Shown here: one piece after another, positions 1 to 8,941 of the stretch | Position numbering within the stretch: the stretch's first letter is position 1 | Layout: each line of letters starts with the position of its first letter | The notes under the pieces: model-generated | What the model was told of the DNA's origin: nothing | Database searches by the model: none | Seen by the model: only the letters and a program-made list of their open reading frames with translations | Program-made: the position numbers and the translations under genes | From: Arenibacter latericius DSM 15913 | GTDB taxonomy: Bacteria > Bacteroidota > Bacteroidia > Flavobacteriales > Flavobacteriaceae | Direction of reading: 5' to 3' | Length of the DNA stretch: 64,000 nt | NCBI RefSeq assembly: GCF_000424985.1 | Contig: NZ_AUKX01000001.1 | Location: 155,740-219,739, forward strand

Positions 1-1
1 A

Positions 2-1204
2 GGGAATTCTAGCAAATACGAACTCATTCTAGTAGATTGTAATAACTACAACTTCTTTCCGCCATTAATCTATCAGGTATCTACAGGCTTTATGGAGCCT
101 TCAGCCATCAGCTATCCTTTTCGGAAAATCTTACGAGACAAGAAAAGTGTTCACTTTAGACTGGGAGCACTTAAAGAAGTGGTACCATCAGAAAATAAAA
201 TTGTACTTAACAACGGTGAATTAAAGTACAACATATTGGTAATGGCCACTGGTGCAGAATCTAACTTTTTTGGCAATACCAATATTGAAGAAAAGAGTTT
301 ACCAATGAAAACAATAAGTGACGCTCTTTCCTTGAGAAATGTAATCCTTACTAGGTTAGATCGCGCAACAAGATTAAAAGATTCCCAGGAACGTAAAAAG
401 CTTCTCACTTTTGTAGTTGCTGGCGCCGGACCTACAGGAGTAGAACTCTCCGGAATTTTATCAGAAATGAGGTCGTTTATTATTACAAAAGATTATCCTG
501 AATTAAGCAAGGAAGACTTAGGCGACATCTACCTCATAGATGGCCAAGATGCCGTACTAGCTGCTATGTCCAAAAACTCGCAAAACTACACCCATAGTCA
601 GCTCAACAAACTAAACGTAAAAATCAAACTCAACACCCTAGTTAAGGATTTTAAGGATGAGACCGTTTACTTATCCGACAATACACAAATTCCCACCAAG
701 AATTTAATCTGGGCTGCGGGGATATCAGCCAAAGCTTTTAAAGGTTTCGCTAAAGAAAGCTATGGCCAAGGGAAACGCTTAAAAACAAACGTCTTTAATT
801 TGGTAGACGGGTATAAGAATATTTATGCTTTGGGAGATAGTGCCCTAGTTATGGGAGACGATAACTATCCTAACGGACACCCTCAATTGGCTCAACCTGC
901 GCTGCAACAAGCAAAAAACTTAGCACACAACCTAAATGTAGCCCCTCAGGAATGGACTCCCTTTACCTATAAAGACAAAGGATCACTTGCCATCATTGGA
1001 AGAAATAAAGCGGTAATGGATTTTCCCAAACAAAAATACCACCTCAAGGGATTTTCAGCATGGTTCATATGGATATTTGTCCATATTATGGGCTTAGTGA
1101 ATTTTAAGAATAAAGTACGCACCCTATACAATTGGATAGGATATTACATCTACAAGGACCAATCTTTTAGAATGATTATTAAGCCAAGCGAAAGAAAGTC
1201 CTAA
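2..1204 (+). CDS. ndh: Type II NADH dehydrogenase (NDH-2), 5' end cut by window edge
   Basis: Single-subunit, non-proton-pumping NADH:quinone oxidoreductase of the respiratory chain, bound to the inner face of the membrane. The frame is open to the first base and reads VDCNNYNFFPPLIYQVSTGF before the first internal Met, so the start and the first FAD-binding GxGxxG lie outside the window; about 400 residues are visible, with roughly 30 missing against the usual 430. Visible marks are the ATG (VMATGAESN) segment, the second Rossmann motif GAGPTGVELSG for NADH, the FAD-binding YALGDSA motif, and a hydrophobic, basic C-terminal segment (FSAWFIWIFVHIMGLVNFKNKVR) typical of the membrane anchor. 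It reads alone, with 228 bp before thyA. The family call is secure. Confidence 0.93.
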   Translation, partial: GNSSKYELILVDCNNYNFFPPLIYQVSTGFMEPSAISYPFRKILRDKKSVHFRLGALKEVVPSENKIVLNNGELKYNILVMATGAESNFFGNTNIEEKSLPMKTISDALSLRNVILTRLDRATRLKDSQERKKLLTFVVAGAGPTGVELSGILSEMRSFIITKDYPELSKEDLGDIYLIDGQDAVLAAMSKNSQNYTHSQLNKLNVKIKLNTLVKDFKDETVYLSDNTQIPTKNLIWAAGISAKAFKGFAKESYGQGKRLKTNVFNLVDGYKNIYALGDSALVMGDDNYPNGHPQLAQPALQQAKNLAHNLNVAPQEWTPFTYKDKGSLAIIGRNKAVMDFPKQKYHLKGFSAWFIWIFVHIMGLVNFKNKVRTLYNWIGYYIYKDQSFRMIIKPSERKS

Positions 1205-1432
1205 CCCCTTTCACTTAAACAAGCATAAGACTCTATTAATACACCAATGCTAAAGGCCTCTAAATAAAACTTAAGTCCCGCCTAATTTAAGACATTCGGT
1301 TAATAATTTATGATAACTTAAGGGAAACACCTTCTCCCATACCAGTAGATTTCATTAATTTCGCCTTGCAGACAAATTACAGGTTAATATAGATTTTCTT
1401 ACGGCTTTTTAAAGCATAATTAGGATAGGAAC

Positions 1433-2257
1433 ATGAAACAATATCACGATTTACTTAAACATGTTTTAGATAACGGGATCCAAAAAGGGGATCGTACTGG
1501 GACGGGTACTAAAAGCGTGTTTGGATATCAAATGCGATTTAATTTAGCCAAAGGCTTTCCTTTAATTACCACTAAAAAACTACATTTAAAATCAATTATC
1601 CACGAATTATTATGGTTCTTAAAAGGGGACACTAACGTTGCCTACTTACAAGAAAATGGGGTAAGGATTTGGAATGAGTGGGCAGATGAAAACGGAAACC
1701 TAGGTCCTGTTTATGGTTACCAATGGCGAAATTGGAATGGGGAAGAAATAGATCAAATTAAAGACATCGTTCACTCCCTTAAAAATAACCCAAATAGTAG
1801 ACGCATGTTAGTATCTGCATGGAACCCAAGTGTATTGCCAGATACCAACGTTTCTTTTTCAGAAAATGTGGCCAACGGCAAAGTTGCACTACCTCCATGT
1901 CATGCTTTTTTTCAATTTTATGTGGCAGAAGGAAAGCTATCATGCCAGTTATACCAGCGCAGTGCCGATATATTTTTAGGTGTTCCGTTCAATATTGCTT
2001 CCTATGCTTTATTTACTTTAATGCTGGCGCAAGTATGTGATCTACAGCCTGGTGATTTCATCCACACCTTTGGTGATGCACATATTTATAACAACCACAT
2101 AGAACAGGTAAAACTACAATTAGGTCGCACCCCTAATCCACTACCTAAAATGGTCCTTAACCCAGACGTAAAAGATATCTTTAACTTTAAGTTCGAAGAT
2201 TTTACATTAGAAGATTACGATCCCTACCCTCACATTAAAGGAGCTGTAGCGGTTTAA
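1433..2257 (+). CDS. thyA: Thymidylate synthase ThyA
   Basis: Cytosolic enzyme that methylates dUMP to dTMP using 5,10-methylene-tetrahydrofolate, releasing dihydrofolate, which the folA product encoded about 4.5 kb downstream recycles. The 274 residues hold [11 protein letters not shown] near the N-terminus, the catalytic Cys156 in PPCHAFFQ, and the dUMP-binding [13 protein letters not shown] segment. It is about 10 residues longer than the E. coli enzyme because of a short insert ([10 protein letters not shown], near 141-150) just before the active-site Cys, which is a known type of variation in Bacteroidota. A strong terminator follows at 2288, so it looks monocistronic. Confidence 0.98.
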   Translation: MKQYHDLLKHVLDNGIQKGDRTGTGTKSVFGYQMRFNLAKGFPLITTKKLHLKSIIHELLWFLKGDTNVAYLQENGVRIWNEWADENGNLGPVYGYQWRNWNGEEIDQIKDIVHSLKNNPNSRRMLVSAWNPSVLPDTNVSFSENVANGKVALPPCHAFFQFYVAEGKLSCQLYQRSADIFLGVPFNIASYALFTLMLAQVCDLQPGDFIHTFGDAHIYNNHIEQVKLQLGRTPNPLPKMVLNPDVKDIFNFKFEDFTLEDYDPYPHIKGAVAV

Positions 2258-2287
2258 AATAAATTTTATCAGGGCGTTAGTCCAACG

Positions 2288-2329
2288 AAATGGGTCATTG
2301 TCGAATTTACCGGATAATGACCCATTTTT
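2288..2329 (+). terminator. Intrinsic terminator after thyA
   Basis: Perfect 12-bp stem (AAATGGGTCATT at 2288-2299 with AATGACCCATTT at 2316-2327) around a 16-nt loop, ending in a T-run to 2329. It lies 30 bp after the thyA stop and separates it from egtB. The A-rich left side means it could also work in the reverse direction. Confidence 0.88.
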
Positions 2330-2423
2330 ATTGATATGAGTCAATACATTCCCTTATAAACCAACCCGATAATCAAATTATTCCGTAAATTTAAAGGACA
2401 AAACCAATGTTATACCCATTATT

Positions 2424-3572
2424 ATGGATATTACTGCTTTTTTCCTACAAACAAGGATCCATACTAAGAATTTGTGCAAGCCCTTAGAAATAGAGGATTA
2501 TGTAGTACAACCTATAGTAGACATATCACCTCCAAAGTGGCATTTAGGCCACACCACCTGGTTTTTTGAAGAGTTTATCTTAAAAGCCCACATAAAAGAT
2601 TATATAGTATTTGATACAAAGTTTTCCTTTATTTTTAATAGTTACTATGAAACTATAGGAGAAAGAGTAGTTAGGGCAGACCGCGGTAATCTATCTAGAC
2701 CTTCTGTAAATAAAATCTACGAATATCGTGAATATGTGACTTTACACATGGAAGCACTTTTGAATAATGCCCCAAGTGATGAAGTAATTCAACTTACACA
2801 AATAGGAATCCATCACGAAAAACAACATCAAGAATTATTACTCACCGACATAAAGTACATCTTAGGAAATAACCCCTTGCTTCCTATCTACGACTCCTCA
2901 TTTAAAGAACACATTAACGAAGATCTTAATCAAGAATGGATATCCATCCCTGAAGGGGTTTATGAGATTGGTTACTCTGGCGAAGCGTTTTGCTACGATA
3001 ATGAGTTGGGAAGACATAAGGTTTACTTATCTCCATATGCTATATCTAACAAATTAGTTACCAATGGGGAATACTTAGAATTTATAAATGATGGTGGATA
3101 TGATAGATTTGATTTGTGGCATTCAGAAGGCTGGGAGTGGATAAAAACCAATGATATTAAATCCCCACTGTATTGGCATCAAGTTAAGGGAGAATGGCAG
3201 CACTACACCATGGAAGGCTTAATAAAACTTGAGGAAGAGCATCCCGTAACCCATATCTCTTATTTTGAAGCCTATGCCTATGCTCAATGGAAAGGTTGCA
3301 GGCTACCCACGGAGTTTGAATGGGAAATAGCAGCAACAAAATTTAAGTGGGGTGTGCGTTGGGAATGGACAGAAAGCGCTTATCTACCCTATCCCCAATA
3401 TAAAAAGGCTCCTGGAGCGCTAGGAGAATACAATGGTAAATTTATGGTAAACCAAAAAGTACTAAGAGGCAGTTCTGTGGCCACCCCTAACTTTCATGAA
3501 AGGATTACATATCGCAATTTCTTTCATCCTCATCTAAGATGGCAATATACAGGAATAAGATTAGCCCAATAA
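2424..3572 (+). CDS. egtB: EgtB-like sulfoxide synthase (ergothioneine biosynthesis)
   Basis: Predicted non-heme iron enzyme that joins trimethylhistidine (hercynine) to a thiol donor and oxidises it to the sulfoxide, the central step of ergothioneine synthesis. The N-terminal DinB_2 domain carries an iron-binding set: His43 in WHLGHTTWFFEE and His131/His135 in HHEKQHQELLLTD. The C-terminal half is a formylglycine-generating-enzyme (FGE/sulfatase-modifying) fold, ending in RGSSVATPNFHERITYRNFF and WQYTGIRLAQ. At 382 residues it is shorter than actinobacterial EgtB (about 430). It is followed 30 bp later by egtD, so the two are likely co-transcribed. Whether the sulfur donor is gamma-glutamylcysteine or cysteine cannot be told; no egtC is seen. 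Confidence 0.92.
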   Translation: MDITAFFLQTRIHTKNLCKPLEIEDYVVQPIVDISPPKWHLGHTTWFFEEFILKAHIKDYIVFDTKFSFIFNSYYETIGERVVRADRGNLSRPSVNKIYEYREYVTLHMEALLNNAPSDEVIQLTQIGIHHEKQHQELLLTDIKYILGNNPLLPIYDSSFKEHINEDLNQEWISIPEGVYEIGYSGEAFCYDNELGRHKVYLSPYAISNKLVTNGEYLEFINDGGYDRFDLWHSEGWEWIKTNDIKSPLYWHQVKGEWQHYTMEGLIKLEEEHPVTHISYFEAYAYAQWKGCRLPTEFEWEIAATKFKWGVRWEWTESAYLPYPQYKKAPGALGEYNGKFMVNQKVLRGSSVATPNFHERITYRNFFHPHLRWQYTGIRLAQ

Positions 3573-3602
3573 AAATCACCATATTAACCTAAACTACCAT
3601 TT

Positions 3603-4589
3603 ATGGAAGCAGACACCCTAATAAAAATTCAAGCTCAATTTGCTCAAGATGTTTATGAAGGGCTCTCAGCATCTCCTAAACATTTAGCCTCCAAATATAT
3701 CTACGACCATAAAGGAGACCTGCTCTTTGAGCAGATTATGAATCTTCCTGAATATTATTTAACCGATTGTGAGTTAGCTATACTGAAAAATAACAGGGAA
3801 GAGATTACCAACCTATTCCTGAAGAACACCACCTCTTTAAACCTAGTGGAACTAGGGGCTGGAAACGGGAAAAAGACAAAGATTATTTTAGAGGAGCTTC
3901 AAAAACAAAGCTCCAACTTTTGCTATGTACCTATAGATATTAGTAATAATGCACTACTAAAACTAAAGAACACCCTATCTATAGAATTTCCAAATCTTAA
4001 TGTGAGCCCTAAGCAGGGTACTTATTTTAACATGCTTAAAACCATTGAATCTTCTGAATCCACTAAAAATGTAATCCTCTTTTTAGGATCTAATATTGGA
4101 AATCTATCCCACAGCCAAGCAATTACATTTCTATCTCAATTAGCAGCTGGGATGCACAGTAATGATATGATTTTCATTGGATGTGACCAGAAAAAAGATC
4201 CTCAAACCATATTAAATGCGTATAATGACCCTAAAGGGGTAACAGAAGCCTTTAATAAAAATTTATTGCATCGTATAAATAGGGAATTAGACGCCAACTT
4301 TATTCTAGACAACTTCTTGCATTGGGAGTCATACAACCCGCAAAGCGGAACTGCAAAAAGCTTTTTAGTATCCAAAATTGACCAGAAAGTCCAGATTGCA
4401 GCCTTGGACCTAGAATTGAAATTTAAAGCCTGGGAAACTATTCATACAGAGATTTCGCAAAAATACGATGATGAGCTAATATCCGAGTTGGCCAAAGCAG
4501 CAGGACTACAAATTACTGCCCAATTCTCTGACGATAAAAAGTATTTTAAGAATTACATTCTAACCAAAACTGCACTGCAAAAGCTATAG
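3603..4589 (+). CDS. egtD: L-histidine N-alpha-methyltransferase EgtD
   Basis: S-adenosylmethionine-dependent enzyme that trimethylates the alpha-amino group of histidine to give hercynine, the substrate of the EgtB encoded immediately upstream. The 328 residues match the family length. The SAM-binding loop is visible as LVELGAGNGKKTKII, followed by YVPIDISNNAL (ribose contact) and the family signature ILFLGSNIGNL. The gene ends at 4589 and converges on a short leftward gene, with a long hairpin at 4704-4757 between them. Pairing with egtB makes the assignment firm. Confidence 0.95.
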   Translation: MEADTLIKIQAQFAQDVYEGLSASPKHLASKYIYDHKGDLLFEQIMNLPEYYLTDCELAILKNNREEITNLFLKNTTSLNLVELGAGNGKKTKIILEELQKQSSNFCYVPIDISNNALLKLKNTLSIEFPNLNVSPKQGTYFNMLKTIESSESTKNVILFLGSNIGNLSHSQAITFLSQLAAGMHSNDMIFIGCDQKKDPQTILNAYNDPKGVTEAFNKNLLHRINRELDANFILDNFLHWESYNPQSGTAKSFLVSKIDQKVQIAALDLELKFKAWETIHTEISQKYDDELISELAKAAGLQITAQFSDDKKYFKNYILTKTALQKL

Positions 4590-4703
4590 CTTATTGCGAA
4601 CGAAGTACTCATTAAGGTACACCAAAAAAAATAATAAGAAATAAGCATCCTTTATCCTTCTATATTTCCAATAGATAAAACATTCCTTCTAGTCCTTATC
4701 TAA

Positions 4704-4757
4704 AAGGGATAAACTTCAGAATTTTAGAGGTATCCTTCTAAAAGCAGTTTATCCCTT
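4704..4757. terminator. Convergent hairpin between egtD and the CBM48 gene
   Basis: A 12-bp perfect inverted repeat (AAGGGATAAACT at 4704-4715, AGTTTATCCCTT at 4746-4757) encloses a second smaller one (TTTTAGAGG ... TTCTAAAA). It lies between the ends of two converging genes and has A/T-rich flanks on both sides, so a bidirectional terminator is the simplest reading. The T-run is short. Confidence 0.55.
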
Positions 4758-4788
4758 AAAAAATGTAATGTTTATAATTCGCAAGGAA

Positions 4789-5085
4789 TTACAATATCAG
4801 TAAGGAATTCTCAGCTCCAGCGTAATCATTCCACTTCAAGCCATCTCCTTCTAATTCATTTACAAATTCCCCGTCTACCAGATACTTAAACTCAAAAGTG
4901 CTATCTTTCGGCAAATTAACAGCCCCCTTAAAGGTGCCATTTTTCAACTTCTTTAAGGTACTTTCCTTAGGGTCCCAATTATTGAAATCCCCTACAACAG
5001 CTACTTTTTTCGCATCCTTAGCTTCAACAGAAAAAGTTACTTTACAAATTGGTTTAGTCTTTAAATATTGTTTAGAAATTGCCAT
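4789..5085 (-). CDS. Stand-alone CBM48 / isoamylase early-set domain protein
   Basis: A 98-residue protein that is essentially one CBM48/AMPK-beta-like glycogen-binding domain: residues 15-95 contain CKVTFSVEAKDAKKVAVVGDFNNWD and later FEFKYLVDGEFVNE, the classic early-set pattern. No signal peptide and no catalytic domain are present, so it probably acts in the cytosol as a glycan-binding or adaptor protein. Its partner is not apparent from the neighbours. Such single-domain proteins are frequent in Flavobacteria. The domain call is secure; the role is unknown. Confidence 0.85.
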   Translation of the reverse strand: MAISKQYLKTKPICKVTFSVEAKDAKKVAVVGDFNNWDPKESTLKKLKNGTFKGAVNLPKDSTFEFKYLVDGEFVNELEGDGLKWNDYAGAENSLLIL

Positions 5086-5240
5086 AATTCAAATTTTAAA
5101 TATTTTACAAAATTACATTATTAAATGCCTCATTGCCAATGACCAAGATCATTTTACCAATTTCATAATATTTGAATTACTCTTGGAGGTAGATTTTCAA
5201 ATTAGGATACACAATTTCATAAAACTATGATAAAATTCAA

Positions 5241-6317
5241 TTATTTTAAGATTTTCACAATGCTATCTATTTCATTTTCGGTATTATAGAAATGAAATGC
5301 CAATCTAACACCACCACCTCGCTCTGCAAAGAGCACATTGTTCTGCATTAATTTAGTGCGACCCTTCTCCCCCACAGAAAGATTAAATGTGGTACTATGA
5401 TTACCTCTATTCACCACACAGGATTCTAATAGCCCTAAGGCCCCAAATTCCGCTAATGCCTTTTTGGAAAGCTTTTGGATTTGTTCGTTTACAACGTCCA
5501 TTCCTATAGCAGAAATAAACTTTAAGGAGTAATTAAGGCTTCCAAATGCCAAACTATCTAAATGTCCAGGCTCAAATCTATTGGAAAATTTAACGGCATC
5601 TTTACCCTCCAAATTTCCCCTCGCAGCATTAAATCCGATTGCAGCACAACTAAAACGATCTGCAACATCATCAGAAAATAGCATAAAACCATTTCCATGG
5701 CCTCCTAACATCCATTTATAACCACTAGCCCCAAGCACATCTATCCCCGAGTTATCAAAATTCACACTTTCAGTTCCGCAGAATTGGGTGCCATCTGCAA
5801 TAACAATTAGATGTGGAAATTCCTTTTTTAGAGAATTTAGGAATTCTATATCAATCTTAAATCCATTTAACCATTGCACTAAACTTAAGGCAAGTATTGT
5901 TATTTTTTCCGATTTTATTTTATTGTAAATATGTTCTTCTATATTCTCCGAAAGATCTACGTAATAAAGGTTAGGAGTTCTTGACTCGAACGGCCAGTTT
6001 ACAGAAGGGTAATCACTATTTAATAACAATACGTTTTCCTTTTCCCCCATCCCTTCCAACAATATGTTCATCCCTATAGAAAAATTGGGCACCAAGGCAA
6101 CGTTATCTCTTTTACAATTAAAAAATTGGGACACTGTATTTCTAGTTTCCGATATAATTTTCCCTTGCTTTGTTAATAGTTTTCTCCCACCTATAAGAAC
6201 ATCCAAATCATGTTCTTGTCGCCAATCTAATAACCCTTCGTATAACAAGCCCTGAGTAGCCGTATCTGCATAAACAAATTGATTTAAGACCGGAAATTGT
6301 TTAATGATGTTTTTCAT
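5241..6317 (-). CDS. Class V aminotransferase-fold PLP enzyme, possible EgtE-like lyase
   Basis: A 358-residue PLP enzyme of the class V aminotransferase/cysteine desulfurase superfamily. The Schiff-base lysine is Lys201 in LGASGYKWMLGGHG, and the PLP-pyridine-binding Asp175 is in IVIADGTQF. No desulfurase Cys loop is obvious. It lies about 0.65 kb from egtD but on the opposite strand, behind the CBM48 gene. EgtE, the C-S lyase that finishes ergothioneine, belongs to the same superfamily and has about this length, so this is a reasonable but unproven candidate. Alternatives are an isopenicillin-N-epimerase-like or selenocysteine-lyase-like enzyme of other function. Confidence 0.8.
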   Translation of the reverse strand: MKNIIKQFPVLNQFVYADTATQGLLYEGLLDWRQEHDLDVLIGGRKLLTKQGKIISETRNTVSQFFNCKRDNVALVPNFSIGMNILLEGMGEKENVLLLNSDYPSVNWPFESRTPNLYYVDLSENIEEHIYNKIKSEKITILALSLVQWLNGFKIDIEFLNSLKKEFPHLIVIADGTQFCGTESVNFDNSGIDVLGASGYKWMLGGHGNGFMLFSDDVADRFSCAAIGFNAARGNLEGKDAVKFSNRFEPGHLDSLAFGSLNYSLKFISAIGMDVVNEQIQKLSKKALAEFGALGLLESCVVNRGNHSTTFNLSVGEKGRTKLMQNNVLFAERGGGVRLAFHFYNTENEIDSIVKILK

Positions 6318-6375
6318 AAACTAATTGATGAAGATTTGTATTTTGGTATCTTTACCCCTAAAGATACTTATTAGC

Positions 6376-6762
6376 ATGTTTAACAGAAATAAAAAAGACT
6401 CAAAAATAGATTTGGAGCAACACCAAATGCTGGAGGATGCTCAGAAAAGGATAAAACAAAAGAAACGTTTGTTTTCTCATTTCGTCATATTTCTAATAGG
6501 CAGTATTTTTATGATTATAATCAATAAAATCCTTGGCTATGGCAAAACCTATGATTGGTTTATCTGGGCTATTATGGTATGGGCCTTTTTATTTGTGATA
6601 CATCTCTTTGATGTTTTTGTGACCTCTAAATTAATGGGCCCACAATGGGAAAGATCACAAAGAGAGCGATTAGTTGCTAAACAAAAACAGAAGATTGCGG
6701 AGTTACAAAAAGAAATAGAAACGGATTTCCCTCTGTCTCGCATCAATAAAAATAACGAGTAA
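6376..6762 (+). CDS. 2TM-domain membrane protein
   Basis: Small inner-membrane protein of about 128 residues with the 2TM-domain layout: a basic, coiled N-terminal stretch (DLEQHQMLEDAQKRIKQKKRL), two hydrophobic segments (FSHFVIFLIGSIFMIIIN and WFIWAIMVWAFLFVIHLFDV), and a charged C-terminal coil (ERLVAKQKQKIAELQKEI). In Flavobacteria this domain also occurs fused to LytTR or kinase modules; here it stands alone. The start at 6376 is preferred over an upstream ATG at 6325 because it gives the usual MFNRNKK-type beginning. Its stop overlaps the folA start by one base (TAATG), so the pair is translationally coupled. Function unknown. Confidence 0.8.
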   Translation: MFNRNKKDSKIDLEQHQMLEDAQKRIKQKKRLFSHFVIFLIGSIFMIIINKILGYGKTYDWFIWAIMVWAFLFVIHLFDVFVTSKLMGPQWERSQRERLVAKQKQKIAELQKEIETDFPLSRINKNNE

Positions 6763-7259
6763 TGCAGATTATATCGATGATTGCCGCTGCAGGTGAGAAC
6801 AATGCCTTAGGAAAAGACAACGACCTTTTATGGCATTTACCTGATGATTTTAAGTATTTTAAAAAGCGAACCTCAGGACATAAGATAATAATGGGCAGAA
6901 AAACTTTTGAGAGTTTTCCTAAACCTTTACCCAATCGCGTACATATTGTAATTACAAGGGACCTCAATTATAAGATCCCCCATCCAGATTGTATAGTAGT
7001 ACACTCACTTGAGGAAGCCTTAAAACTAGTAGAAGGAGAACCCCTAGCTTTTATTATAGGAGGAGGAGAAATATACCAACTTGGATTAGAATATGCCAAT
7101 CAATTAGAATTAACACGAGTTCATGAATCCTTCGAAGCAGATACCTTCTTTCCTGATTTTGATGAGAATGAATGGAAGCTAACCAAAAAGGAGTTCCACC
7201 CAAAGGACGAGAGACACAACTATGATTTCACCTATTTAACCTATGTAAGAAAGCCGTAG
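6762..7259 (+). CDS. folA: Dihydrofolate reductase
   Basis: Cytosolic NADPH-dependent reductase that regenerates tetrahydrofolate from the dihydrofolate released by thymidylate synthase. The 165 residues show MIAAAGENNALGKDNDLLWHLPDDFKYFKKRT (substrate site with the acidic Asp of LPDDF), the NADPH-binding GRKTFESFPKPLPNR segment, and FIIGGGEIY. The start codon overlaps the stop of the 2TM gene. It converges on murI with a 110-bp gap in which no clear hairpin is seen. Confidence 0.97.
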   Translation: MQIISMIAAAGENNALGKDNDLLWHLPDDFKYFKKRTSGHKIIMGRKTFESFPKPLPNRVHIVITRDLNYKIPHPDCIVVHSLEEALKLVEGEPLAFIIGGGEIYQLGLEYANQLELTRVHESFEADTFFPDFDENEWKLTKKEFHPKDERHNYDFTYLTYVRKP

Positions 7260-7369
7260 AAGACAGTACTAACAAATTCTAGGGACTACATCAAGACACT
7301 TAAATATACTTTCACAGCGGATGATATGAGAACTTCCTATAGGCGTTCCTTTTTCCACAAATCTATCAG

Positions 7370-8158
7370 TTAAAAATCTAAAAAGGAGACCTTATAGGGT
7401 ACTCTGGCGTCTTTAACAAAACTATCTAGCACTTTCACATCCTTATTAGTGAAAAATTGAAAATCTGCTTTAGAAACAGAAGGGTCGATAAGATTATATT
7501 TTTCCAAAATATATTTGGTTTGCCTAGCCACTCCGTCACCAGAATCTATAATCTTAACATTATCTGGTAAAATATCTTTTAGCAAGGGAATTAAATAAGG
7601 GTAATGAGTACATCCTAATACCAGCTGATCTATACCCTGGTTAACCATATGAGATAAATAACGTTCCAAAAGAGCTTTAGTTTTAGGAGAGTTAAGCTCC
7701 CCGTTTTCTATCAATTCCACCAAGCCTGTACCTCTTTGCTCCATTATCTGTATACCACTAGCATGACTCATAGAAGTGCTGTGAAAAAGACTACTAGACA
7801 AGGTACCTTTTGTAGCCAAAACCCCTACTCTTTTTGTTTTGGAATTTAGAGCTGCTGTTTTTATAGCAGGTTCAATCCCTATAAACGGAAGGTCAAAATT
7901 ATCTCGGAGTTCTTTAATAGCATTCGTAGTAGCTGTATTACAAGCCACAACAATAAGCTTACATCCTTTATTGATAAGGAATTCCGTATTCTTAATACTT
8001 AGGCGTAAAATCTCTTCTTTGGACTTTTCACCATAAGGTGCATTTTTACTATCAGATAAATAGATGGTGGATTCATTTGGCAACAACCTATTAATTTCTC
8101 GCCATATAGAAGTGCCTCCAATTCCCGAATCAAAAATACCTATTGGACCTAAACTCAT
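7370..8158 (-). CDS. murI: Glutamate racemase
   Basis: Makes D-glutamate for peptidoglycan from L-glutamate without a cofactor. The two catalytic cysteines are present: Cys73 in VVACNTATT and Cys183 in LGCTHYPYL; the N-terminal GIFDSGIGG signature is intact, and the length (262) is normal. It lies downstream of the bamA-ompH operon on the same strand, but a terminator at 8285-8319 separates them, so it probably has its own promoter in the 8159-8284 gap. Confidence 0.97.
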   Translation of the reverse strand: MSLGPIGIFDSGIGGTSIWREINRLLPNESTIYLSDSKNAPYGEKSKEEILRLSIKNTEFLINKGCKLIVVACNTATTNAIKELRDNFDLPFIGIEPAIKTAALNSKTKRVGVLATKGTLSSSLFHSTSMSHASGIQIMEQRGTGLVELIENGELNSPKTKALLERYLSHMVNQGIDQLVLGCTHYPYLIPLLKDILPDNVKIIDSGDGVARQTKYILEKYNLIDPSVSKADFQFFTNKDVKVLDSFVKDARVPYKVSFLDF

Positions 8159-8284
8159 TAAATGAAATTTAAAATCTAAAGTTACATTATTATTGCTTTT
8201 ACCAAAATGATTCGCACAGCATTGAGCACCTTAATTACTATAATATTAAGGACTGCTAGGATCTTTCACCAATAACTATTTAAC

Positions 8285-8319
8285 AAAAAAAAGAGCCATA
8301 CGATTGCATGACTCTTTTT
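8285..8319 (-). terminator. Terminator at the end of the bamA-ompH operon
   Basis: Stem of about 12 bp (arms at 8288-8299 and 8308-8319, one G-T type mismatch) with an 8-nt loop and A/T runs on both flanks. Read leftward it gives a hairpin followed by eight T residues, as expected for an intrinsic terminator after the second ompH gene; it could also stop rightward transcription. Confidence 0.85.
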
Positions 8320-8342
8320 ATAAAATTTTATATCCGTTTTGC

Positions 8343-8852
8343 TTAGAAACCTAAATGCTTCTTAACTGCTGGTAAAAGGTCTTTTCCTTTCGCCACAATA
8401 AGACCACCGCCTTGGGTAGCATCAATAACGTAGTCTACTCCTTCAGCAGCTGCAACAGCTTCTATAGCTTTTTTAGCCTTTTCTGTAATAGGGCCTAAAA
8501 GCTCTGCCTGTTTCTTTTGCAATTCTTGCTGCGCAGTCTGTTGTGCCTCTCCAATATTTTTTTCAAAACCTTGCAATTCTAAAGCTCTCTTTTGGTTTTC
8601 TTCTTCAGATTTAGAAGCAGATTCGTTCTGATATTGAGTGTATTTGTTTCTAAGTTCAGTCATAGAACTTTCAATATCGGCTCTATACGTTTCAGATAGC
8701 TTTTTAAGTTCTGCATCAGCAGCCTTCATCTCAGGCATTGAGGAAAGCAATTCTTGTACATCTATGTGTGCAATCTTTGCTTGGGCGTTAACAAACCCAG
8801 TTGCTGCTACGAACAAAACTATGGCTACCGCAATTTTCTTTATTTGTTTCAT
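8343..8852 (-). CDS. OmpH/Skp-family periplasmic chaperone (second copy)
   Basis: Predicted periplasmic chaperone that holds unfolded outer-membrane proteins on their way to BamA. A Sec signal peptide (MKQIKKIAVAIVLFVAATGFVNAQ) precedes a long helical coiled coil (about residues 40-115, rich in E/K/Q) and a return beta segment ending YVIDATQGGGLIVAKG, the Skp layout. The start is placed at 8852 because it gives a compact signal peptide; an ATG three codons upstream is possible. It is the last gene of the uppS-bamA-ompH-ompH series, 89 bp after the first ompH copy, a conserved arrangement in Bacteroidota. Confidence 0.9.
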   Translation of the reverse strand: MKQIKKIAVAIVLFVAATGFVNAQAKIAHIDVQELLSSMPEMKAADAELKKLSETYRADIESSMTELRNKYTQYQNESASKSEEENQKRALELQGFEKNIGEAQQTAQQELQKKQAELLGPITEKAKKAIEAVAAAEGVDYVIDATQGGGLIVAKGKDLLPAVKKHLGF

Positions 8853-8941
8853 GTTTCTCATTAATGTTTGAATGTTAATTTTAAAAAATTTAGTTATATA
8901 ATTGATTGAATTATTCCTAGTACTATCTTATTAAACTGTGG

